Positions 53,660 to 61,417 of a stretch of DNA of 64,000 nt are shown here, in pieces; within the stretch, counting starts at the first letter, position 1, and every line of letters begins with the position of its first letter. The notes below the pieces were generated by a model. It made no database searches, was not told the origin of the DNA, and saw only the letters and a program-made list of their open reading frames with translations. This stretch comes from CAVTLG01 sp963735495 (GTDB taxonomy: Bacteria; Chloroflexota; Ktedonobacteria; Ktedonobacterales; Ktedonobacteraceae). The stretch lies in NCBI GenBank assembly GCA_963735495.1, contig CAVTLG010000014.1, positions 868,001 to 932,000 on the forward strand, given 5' to 3'. The translations under genes and the position numbers were made by a program.

Positions 53660-55588
53660 ATGACTACTCGCAGAAATTTTCTAGATCCTGACCAGCAACA
53701 ACCTGCTCCCCCTGGAACCGTCTCTCAGACTACTCTGTTGCCTTATAGTTTGTTCCCAGACTTGTTTGAAGCACAGGTGCAACAAACACCAGACGCTGTT
53801 GCAGTGGTTTTTGATGATTACTGCTTGACATATCATGCTCTTCTTCAACAAGTGTATCAGTTGATAGCGCAGCTCCAGAGCCTTTCGCTTAAAAGAGAAG
53901 CCCTCATTGGTATCTATATGAATCGCTCTCTTGAAATGGTTATTGCGCTCTTAGCGACATTACTCTCAGGCAATGCCTATGTGCCGCTTGATCCTTCCTA
54001 CCCCCAGGAACGGTTAGCCTCCATTCTTGCAGAGGCTCAGATGCAGTTGCTGCTTACTCAGTCGCATTTCACAGAAGCTCTCTGCAATTACTCCATCCCT
54101 CTGCTTGTCGTCAGCAATGGAGAGAAGATGGCTGAATGGGAAGGCAAGCTTTCTTCTCAAAAAAACCTTCATCCGCAACAGCTTGCCTATGTCATCTTTA
54201 CTTCTGGCTCTACAGGCAAGCCAAAGGGTGTAGCAATCTCGCATGCAGCTTTGGCTAATTTCCTGCTCTCTCTACGTCAGAAGTCTGGCTTGAAGGCACA
54301 AGATGTTCTGCTGGCTGTAACAACTCTCTCTTTTGATATTGCTGCCTTAGAGATCTTTTTGCCGCTCCTGGTAGGTGCCAGGGTGGTTCTGGTCAGCCGT
54401 GAGGTCACAATGAATGGGACGAGATTAGGCCAGGCTCTGGATATAACGCAGGCGACGGTCATGCAAGCAACGCCTGCAAGCTGGCGTTTGCTTTTAGAGG
54501 CAGGTTGGCAGGGAAGCCCATATCTAATGGCGCTCTGTGGTGGAGAGGCGTTGCATCGCTCTCTTGCTGTTCGTTTGCTTAAGCATGTCGGCTCTTTGTG
54601 GAACATGTATGGCCCAACGGAGACAACGATCTGGTCTCTGCTCTACCAGGTGCAGGAGACGATTGTCAATGAGATCGTCTCGATTGGCCAACCGATAGAG
54701 AATACCGAGGTCTACATCCTGGATGCCTATTGGCAGCTCGTGCCGCCAGGGGCGCCAGGGGAGCTCTATCTGGGCGGGCAGGGACTGGCACGGGGGTATT
54801 TGAAACAGGCTGCTTTGACCGCTGAGTGCTTTATCCCACACCCCTTCTCTAGTCAGCCAGGGGAGCGGCTCTATCACACGGGAGATCGGGCCCGCTATCG
54901 CGCCGATGGCACCCTGGAATTTCTGGGTCGGGCCGATTACCAGATCAAGCTCCGAGGCTATCGCATTGAACTCGGAGAGATAGAAGCGGCATTGAGGGCT
55001 CACCCTGATGTGCGGGATGCAGTTGTTGTGTTGCGTACTGAAGTACCCGAAAATCCCTATCTATGTGCCTATCTTATCTCAGAATTGCCTCTTTCTAGCT
55101 CGTCTCTGCAAGCGTTTCTCCAACAACGCTTGCCCGACTATATGCTGCCCTCAGCCTATGTCTTGCTTGATGCTTTCCCTTTAACACCAAATAGAAAAGT
55201 TGATCGTAAAGCTCTTCAAGCGCTAGATCGTCCACCTCAAGAGATAGCAGATGATCTGGTGCTGCCACGTACCCCGCTTGAAACGGCGCTGGCTGCAATC
55301 TGGGGCGAGATCTTAGGGCTTAATGTTGTTGGCATCCATCAGGATTTTTTTGCTCTAGGAGGCCATTCACTACTGGTTAATCAATACCTCTGGTTCCTCC
55401 AGGAAGTCTTTCAGGTCGATGTAGCTCCGGCGGCGTTTCTAGAGCATCCTACAATAGCAGATCAGGCACTCTATATAGAGCAAATAGGAAGTGATAGAGG
55501 TGTAGACCTAAATATAGTATCAGAATTATATAATTATATTAAAGGTCTTTCTGATATAGATACGAAAAATCTACTTCAGAGTATTTAA
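53660..55588 (+). CDS. NRPS loading module A-PCP (predicted glycine)
   Basis: 642 residues from the ATG at 53660 with AAGGA upstream. Adenylation core motifs: AYVIFTSGSTGKPKGVAIS (A3), NMYGPTETTIW (A5), GELYLGGQGLARGY (A6), YHTGDRARY (A7), RADYQIKLRGYRIELGEIE (A8), NRKVDRKAL (A10). The carrier domain has FALGGHSLL (Ser near residue 568). A C-terminal helix GLSDIDTKNLLQSI looks like a docking segment. Specificity positions read by alignment to PheA give D-I-L-Q-L-G-M-I-W-K, matching known glycine-type codes. There is no condensation domain, so this is an initiation module. Confidence 0.88.
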   Translation: MTTRRNFLDPDQQQPAPPGTVSQTTLLPYSLFPDLFEAQVQQTPDAVAVVFDDYCLTYHALLQQVYQLIAQLQSLSLKREALIGIYMNRSLEMVIALLATLLSGNAYVPLDPSYPQERLASILAEAQMQLLLTQSHFTEALCNYSIPLLVVSNGEKMAEWEGKLSSQKNLHPQQLAYVIFTSGSTGKPKGVAISHAALANFLLSLRQKSGLKAQDVLLAVTTLSFDIAALEIFLPLLVGARVVLVSREVTMNGTRLGQALDITQATVMQATPASWRLLLEAGWQGSPYLMALCGGEALHRSLAVRLLKHVGSLWNMYGPTETTIWSLLYQVQETIVNEIVSIGQPIENTEVYILDAYWQLVPPGAPGELYLGGQGLARGYLKQAALTAECFIPHPFSSQPGERLYHTGDRARYRADGTLEFLGRADYQIKLRGYRIELGEIEAALRAHPDVRDAVVVLRTEVPENPYLCAYLISELPLSSSSLQAFLQQRLPDYMLPSAYVLLDAFPLTPNRKVDRKALQALDRPPQEIADDLVLPRTPLETALAAIWGEILGLNVVGIHQDFFALGGHSLLVNQYLWFLQEVFQVDVAPAAFLEHPTIADQALYIEQIGSDRGVDLNIVSELYNYIKGLSDIDTKNLLQSI

Positions 55589-55630
55589 AATTATATAAAG
55601 TTTTTAAATTTAGTTAGAAAGTATTCTACG

Positions 55631-58600
55631 ATGGAAATAAGAAATCAAGCAGAACACTCTTTCTCTCGAGAAAAACAGAAACTCATGGCAATGTTGCTCA
55701 AAAAGGCGCTGGTCCAGACAGATCAAAAGACCTCTCTTCCCCCAAGGCCAGTTTTGAGCCCAACACCGCTTTCTTTCGCACAAGAGAGGCTCTGGTTCTT
55801 AGATCAATTGATGCCGGAAAATGCCTTCTATCATATCCCTCTGCCAGTCACACTGACTGGAAGGTTGAAGGTTGCCGCTCTTGAAAAAAGCTTGCAAGAG
55901 CTTGTGCGACGCCATGAAGTGCTTCGCACCACCTTTGCAATGATCGATGGTCAGCCGATGCAAATAATTGTTGATCAGCAGCAGCTTTCGCTCTCTCTAC
56001 TTGATCTCAGCCAAATTCATCAGGAGGTGCAAGAGAAGGAGGCACAGAAGATAGAGCAGGGCTTTATTCAAGCTCCTTTTGATTTGAGGTCTGGTCCTTT
56101 GATAAGGGCCATGTTAGTGAAGCTTGCTCAGCAGAAATATCGGCTGCTCCTTGTAATGCATCATATTGTTTCTGATGGCTGGTCTTTGGAGATTTTTCGA
56201 AAAGAGCTTTCTACTCTCTATACTGCCTTTGCTACTGAACAGTTGCCCCAACTACCAGTCCTCCCTACGCACTATGCAGATTTTGCGCTCTGGCAGAAAC
56301 ACTACCTCCTGGGTGATCTGCTGGAAGAACATCTGGCCTATTGGCGTCAACAATTGGCTGGAGCCCCCGATCTCCATAGCTTGCATACTGATAAGCCAAG
56401 ATTAGCGGAGCCAACATTTCGTGGAGGGTCAGAAGTTTTTCTGCTTCCTGGCTCACTTGCTGCTCAATTACATGAATTGAGTCAGAGACACCGTGCAACG
56501 TTGTTTATGACGCTGCTGACGGCCTTCAAGATCCTTCTCTATCGCTATAGTGGTCAGGCGGATATTGTTGTCGGCACTCCGGTCGCCAATCGTCGTCACT
56601 ATGATACCAGCAATATGATCGGCTTTTTTGTCAATACGGTCGTGATGCGGACGATCTTTTCACCTACTCTTTCCTTTCGTCAGGCTCTAGAACGCGTGCG
56701 ACAAGTCGTGTTTGGTGCTTTTGCCCATCAAGACATGCCCTTTGAGCAGCTTGTCGAAGCCCTCCAGCCAGAGCGCCGCCTCTCGACAATGCCTCTCTTC
56801 CAGATTCTCTTTGCTCCCCAAATGAGTTTGGAAGAGCCTGTCTATGCTGCCGATCTTGAGATGAGATTCCAAGAGGGGGAGAACGGAAAAGCCGAGTTTG
56901 ATCTAGAGATTGATTACACTGAAACAGCCAGTGGGATTCTCTTCCACTTTAAATACAGTTATGATCTGTTTGAGTCAGCGACTATCACCCGGATGGGTCA
57001 ACATTTGTGCGTCCTACTGGAAGGTATCATTGCCAACCCGGAACGCTCCATTGCCTCTCTTCCTCTGATTGCACCTTCTGAGCGGCAGCGCCTGGTGACA
57101 GAATGGAACTCGACTCAGGTTCTCTATGATCAGAATAGCTACTTGCATCGCTACTTCGAGCAGCAGGCAGAAAGAAGCCCTGATACCGTCGCTCTAATTT
57201 TTGGTGAGTATACCCTGACATATCGAAAGCTTGATCAGTGCGCAAATCAGCTGGCCCGACTGCTCTCTGCGAAGTATGAAGTTGGACCAGAGGCGCTGGT
57301 CTGCCTCTATCTGCCACGTTCTCTTGAAATGTACATCAGTCTCCTGGGTATTCTCAAAGCTGGCGCGGCCTATGTCCCTCTTGATCCAACCTACCCACAG
57401 GAGCGGCTGCGCACTATCTTGTCCGACTGTCAGCCTACTCTCGTTCTGACCCTACAAGCGCTCAGGGAACAGTTGCCCCTACAAGATAGGCATGTTTTCT
57501 ATCTTGATACGGAGCGCGAGACCATCACGGTTCAGTCGACGGAAGGGCTGCATTGTCCTGCTCATGCTGACAATCTTTTATATATCCTCTATACGTCAGG
57601 CTCTACGGGTCGACCAAAGGGCGTTGCTATGCCTCATCGATCGCTTGTCAACCTGATCTCATGGCAGCTTCAGCAATCTGCCTGTGGGGCAGGAAGCAGA
57701 ACTTTGCAGTTCGCCTCGCTTAACTTTGATGTCTCCTGCCAGGAATTATTCGCTACCTGGAGTACCGGAGGAGTAATCGTCTCGCTCACAGAAGAGCAGC
57801 GCCGCGATCCAGAGGAGTTATGGGGGCTTTTAGAACGCGAGGCTGTCGAGCGGCTATTTCTCCCTTTTGTGGCACTCCAGATGCTAGCAGAAGCAGGGTC
57901 TAGCAGGCATAGAGCCTCCCTCTCTCTCAAAGAGATCATGACAGCAGGAGAGCAACTGCGCCTGACTCCAGCGCTTACTAATTTTTTACAGCAGACTCGC
58001 TGTAGCCTCTCCAATCAATATGGGCCATCAGAGAGCCATGTGGTGACGGCTTATACGCTCCCAGTACAAGCCTCTACTCTGCTTCCTCCGATTGGTTGCC
58101 CTATTGCCAATACGCAGATCTATCTCGCAGACCAGAATATGGAACTGGTCCCTATTGGAATACCTGGTGAGCTCTATATTGGCGGTGAGAATCTGGCCCG
58201 TGGATATAGACAACGGCCAGAACTTACTGCCGAACGCTTTGTTCCTGACCCCTTTGGTTCCAAACCGGGCGCGCGGCTCTACAAAACAGGAGATCTGGCC
58301 CGCTATACTGCTGATGGCATGATTGAGTTCCTGGGTCGGATTGATCAGCAGGTCAAGATCCGGGGCTTTCGTATCGAACTGGGAGAGATCGAAGCGGTGC
58401 TCAGTCAACATCCTGGTATAGAGCAAAGTGCGGTAATTGTGAGAGAGGATCTGCCTGGAGGCCGGCAGCTGGTAGGCTATGTTGTGAGCAACGCGGCTCG
58501 CACTATCACTTCAGAGGAGCTGCGCAAGCATCTTCAGGAGCAGCTACCAGAGTATATGGTGCCGACATATATTGAAATCCTGGCAGATCTGCCGCTAAGC

Positions 58601-59341
58601 CCAAGTGGCAAAATTGACCGTAATCGCCTCCAGAAGCCAAGTCAGGTCCAGCAAAAACAAGCATACGAAAAGCCGCAAACGCCTGTAGAGATATGCCTGG
58701 CCCGCATCTGGTCTGAAGCCCTGGGAATAGAACAAATTAGCAGAACCGCCCATTTCTTCACCCTGGGGGGACATTCTCTCATGGCGATTGAAATAATTGC
58801 TGGGGTTCGCAAGCACCTTGGAGTAACTCTACCCCTGCGGAGCATCTTTCTGGCCCCAACACTGGCAACATTGGGGCTGGTTATTGAGCAGCTACTCCAG
58901 GACCAGCGTGCTGAGTCTCAGCAGACGTTCCTCCTGCACACTTTGTTTGAAACCCAGGTATTACAGACACCAGATGCCTGTGCAGTTATGTATGGTCAGA
59001 GACAACTGACCTACCGTGAACTGAACAGACAGGCTGATGACCTTGCCTATACACTGCGCCGATGTGGAGTAAAACCCAACATGTTAGTGGGAATATACAT
59101 GCGGCGCTCGCCAGAAATGGTTATAAGTCTATTAGGCTCCCTTAAAGCTGGAACGACGGCTGTCTTATTTGACCCAACAGTTCCACTAACGCAACAGAAA
59201 GAAGTCAATCTCGCTTTCTTACTAACTCAACGGTGTCATCGAGATAGCATAGTTGGTTTCTCTGGACAGATGTTATGTCTGGATGAAGGGGAGAGCCATT
59301 TAGAACTCTCTGATATGAGAGTAAAGGAGCGAGCGCAATGA
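55631..59341 (+). CDS. NRPS: C-A-PCP followed by a partial A domain
   Basis: 1236 residues. An N-terminal docking helix (SREKQKLMAMLLKKAL) is followed by an LCL-like condensation domain (SFAQERLWFLDQL; MHHIVSDGW near residue 176), an adenylation domain (ILYTSGSTGRPKGVAM; NQYGPSESH; RIDQQVKIRGFRIELGEIE) and a carrier (TLGGHSLMAIE, Ser near 1048). The specificity code reads D-V-Q-F-M-A-Q-V-V-K, closest to proline-type codes (8 of 10), so proline is a weak guess. After the carrier, residues about 1103-1236 repeat the start of another A domain (LFETQVLQTPDACAVMYG; MRRSPEMVISLLGSLKAG) and stop. The stop overlaps the MFS start by ATGA. Confidence 0.88.
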   Translation: MEIRNQAEHSFSREKQKLMAMLLKKALVQTDQKTSLPPRPVLSPTPLSFAQERLWFLDQLMPENAFYHIPLPVTLTGRLKVAALEKSLQELVRRHEVLRTTFAMIDGQPMQIIVDQQQLSLSLLDLSQIHQEVQEKEAQKIEQGFIQAPFDLRSGPLIRAMLVKLAQQKYRLLLVMHHIVSDGWSLEIFRKELSTLYTAFATEQLPQLPVLPTHYADFALWQKHYLLGDLLEEHLAYWRQQLAGAPDLHSLHTDKPRLAEPTFRGGSEVFLLPGSLAAQLHELSQRHRATLFMTLLTAFKILLYRYSGQADIVVGTPVANRRHYDTSNMIGFFVNTVVMRTIFSPTLSFRQALERVRQVVFGAFAHQDMPFEQLVEALQPERRLSTMPLFQILFAPQMSLEEPVYAADLEMRFQEGENGKAEFDLEIDYTETASGILFHFKYSYDLFESATITRMGQHLCVLLEGIIANPERSIASLPLIAPSERQRLVTEWNSTQVLYDQNSYLHRYFEQQAERSPDTVALIFGEYTLTYRKLDQCANQLARLLSAKYEVGPEALVCLYLPRSLEMYISLLGILKAGAAYVPLDPTYPQERLRTILSDCQPTLVLTLQALREQLPLQDRHVFYLDTERETITVQSTEGLHCPAHADNLLYILYTSGSTGRPKGVAMPHRSLVNLISWQLQQSACGAGSRTLQFASLNFDVSCQELFATWSTGGVIVSLTEEQRRDPEELWGLLEREAVERLFLPFVALQMLAEAGSSRHRASLSLKEIMTAGEQLRLTPALTNFLQQTRCSLSNQYGPSESHVVTAYTLPVQASTLLPPIGCPIANTQIYLADQNMELVPIGIPGELYIGGENLARGYRQRPELTAERFVPDPFGSKPGARLYKTGDLARYTADGMIEFLGRIDQQVKIRGFRIELGEIEAVLSQHPGIEQSAVIVREDLPGGRQLVGYVVSNAARTITSEELRKHLQEQLPEYMVPTYIEILADLPLSPSGKIDRNRLQKPSQVQQKQAYEKPQTPVEICLARIWSEALGIEQISRTAHFFTLGGHSLMAIEIIAGVRKHLGVTLPLRSIFLAPTLATLGLVIEQLLQDQRAESQQTFLLHTLFETQVLQTPDACAVMYGQRQLTYRELNRQADDLAYTLRRCGVKPNMLVGIYMRRSPEMVISLLGSLKAGTTAVLFDPTVPLTQQKEVNLAFLLTQRCHRDSIVGFSGQMLCLDEGESHLELSDMRVKERAQ

Positions 59342-60690
59342 GTGTCCAATTAAAACAGAGAGACAGCGGGTTACTCTCGTTTTCAATTGCAATGATAGCC
59401 TGTGGTATCTCTGTGACCGGTACATTAATGACTGTACTGGGTGTAACGATCTGGGCCTGGCAGACTACCGGTTCCACATTAGTTAGTGGACTCCTTACCT
59501 CAATCAACTATGCTGTGGCAGTCACTCTGGGGGTGTTAGCTGGCTCTATCGTTGATCGTTGGAGTAGAAAATTTTCCATTATCCTGACGGATATCATGGG
59601 AGCATTGGCCTCGGCAGCAGTGCTATTTCTCTTCTTAACCCACCAGCTACAAATATGGCATCTAATCGTATTCGGGTTTATCCTTGGTGCTCAGGATGCA
59701 TTTCAGTATCCAGCTTATTTTGCCTGTATTACTATGGTCGTTTCTGAGGAACAGCGAACGAGAGCCAATGCCATGTACCAGCTGGCGTCCTGGAATATAC
59801 CGAATGTGGCCTCAGCTGTGCTAGCGGGTATTCTGTATGCCTTTGTGGGGTTACAGGGTATCCTGATAATCGATATCGTTACCTTTATAATAATTATTGT
59901 GGTCATATCTCTTCTTCAAATCCCACAGCCAGAGACAACGGATGGAAAATCGCCCTCTTTACTGCACGATACCATCGGTGGATTTCAGTATCTCCTGAGA
60001 AGACCCAAGTTGATCTGGACTGTTCTCATCCTCACTTCTATCAACGTAGCTTATGGAGCATATTTAGGGGTTTTTAAGCCCATGGTATTATCTCTGACTG
60101 CAAACAATTCCGTGATATTGGGTATTGTGCTTTCTACAGTAGGGGTGGGAAATATTGTCAGTGGGGTGATGATGGGCATCTGGTCAGGGCCAAAGAAAAA
60201 GGTGCCATGGATGCTTATAGGATGGAGTCTCTGGTCAGCCTGTACCTTTGTGCTCGCCGGATTTGGTCGATCTCTCTACGTTTGGGCCTTTGCAGCTTTC
60301 TTCCAGGGATTTTTCGCCAATATTGGTATGCCGCTTACCTATGCAATCTGGCAATCTCATATTGATCCCGCTATTCAAGGGCGAGTTATGGGCATTGTTC
60401 GACTAGTGTACCAGGGCTCTATTCCCATCTCTATGTTTGTGATGACCGTTCTTGCGGACCGTGTGATCGTACCAGCGATGCAGCCAGGCCAGACTCTGGC
60501 GTCTCTTTTCGGTCCGTTTCTTGGTACAGGCCCAGGAGCAGCTTTTGCGCTCACTATGATTGTGCCTGGTCTGATCTTTGGTGTCTCTTTTCCTCTCATC
60601 GGCTTTCTTATTCCTGCTGTACGGAATGCTGATGATGGAACGCCAGCTATAAAATCTACTGACATGACAGCAGCAAAAATAGATGCTTAG
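59338..60690 (+). CDS. MFS transporter (MFS_3/EntS-like)
   Basis: 450 residues with about twelve hydrophobic helices. The loop 2-3 motif appears as GSIVDRWSRKFSIILTDIMG, typical for the MFS_3 group that includes EntS and macrolide exporters. It is translationally coupled to the upstream NRPS and thus made with it; it probably exports the peptide product. It lies in the place where the rest of the broken A domain would be expected, so it may have been inserted there during evolution. Confidence 0.88.
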   Translation: MSVQLKQRDSGLLSFSIAMIACGISVTGTLMTVLGVTIWAWQTTGSTLVSGLLTSINYAVAVTLGVLAGSIVDRWSRKFSIILTDIMGALASAAVLFLFLTHQLQIWHLIVFGFILGAQDAFQYPAYFACITMVVSEEQRTRANAMYQLASWNIPNVASAVLAGILYAFVGLQGILIIDIVTFIIIIVVISLLQIPQPETTDGKSPSLLHDTIGGFQYLLRRPKLIWTVLILTSINVAYGAYLGVFKPMVLSLTANNSVILGIVLSTVGVGNIVSGVMMGIWSGPKKKVPWMLIGWSLWSACTFVLAGFGRSLYVWAFAAFFQGFFANIGMPLTYAIWQSHIDPAIQGRVMGIVRLVYQGSIPISMFVMTVLADRVIVPAMQPGQTLASLFGPFLGTGPGAAFALTMIVPGLIFGVSFPLIGFLIPAVRNADDGTPAIKSTDMTAAKIDA

Positions 60691-60720
60691 CATAAGAGAT
60701 GTTTTTCTACAGCGAGAGGA

Positions 60721-61410
60721 TTGACGTTTATGTATCCCTTTATGCCTGAAAATAGAGAATATAGCATGAATTCTTCCCAAGAAGATAGATGCTTTGTCAA
60801 TACAACGGCTCTGCTAGTAGCTGCAGAGAAAACGAGCCTTTCTCACCAGGCAATTATTGAGTCAATTGACTGGCGACAACAAGATTTTCCATTGAATAAC
60901 GGAGATCGCGTACTTCAGTGTAGTCCTTTGTACTCTAAGGAAGTCGCCTGGGATATTTTTGCTCCTTTATTGAAAGGTGCCACTATAGTTCTGGATCCAA
61001 CAGAAGAAGCTCTGGATGCCGACATACCCGGAGAGGCGATAATGACCCGAGAGGCCACTGTTCTACAGGCAACCTCCTCCTTCTTACGATTGTTGTCGGA
61101 ACAAGGACAAGGCTATCGGTCGTTGCGGCTTATCTTTTATCTTGGGGAAGAGGTCCTTCCGGAGGCCACTGTACAGCTTTTTGCTCAAACATCTACAAAA
61201 CTTGTTCAGCTCTCCGCTTCTAAAAGCGAACCTGACAAGCTTCAAGCTACAATGCTCTCCGCATCCGAGCAGCCCCAGGGAGCAACATTACCAGAGCTGG
61301 TAAGCACGACGATTGACAGCGAGCAGGCTCAGGCCCTTCTTGCTAATTTTGCCAGCCTATCCGATGAAGAGGTTAATATGCTTCTCCTTGAACTCCCTCA
61401 GGAGGATTGA
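60721..61410 (+). CDS. Free fragment of an adenylation domain with a docking-like tail
   Basis: 229 residues. LSHQAIIESIDWRQ, NNGDRVLQCSPLYSKEVAWDIF, APLLKGATIVLD and SFLRLLSEQGQGYRSLRLIF follow the A3-A5 section of NRPS adenylation domains, but the A3 P-loop is replaced by VAAEKTSLS and the A5 NxYGPTE block by QLSASKSEP, so it cannot bind ATP normally. The C-terminus ASLSDEEVNMLLLELPQED is like the docking tails of NRPS proteins. It lies between the MFS gene and the next synthetase. It may be a degenerate but retained docking or scaffold protein. Confidence 0.7.
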   Translation: MTFMYPFMPENREYSMNSSQEDRCFVNTTALLVAAEKTSLSHQAIIESIDWRQQDFPLNNGDRVLQCSPLYSKEVAWDIFAPLLKGATIVLDPTEEALDADIPGEAIMTREATVLQATSSFLRLLSEQGQGYRSLRLIFYLGEEVLPEATVQLFAQTSTKLVQLSASKSEPDKLQATMLSASEQPQGATLPELVSTTIDSEQAQALLANFASLSDEEVNMLLLELPQED

Positions 61411-61417
61411 TTAAGAG

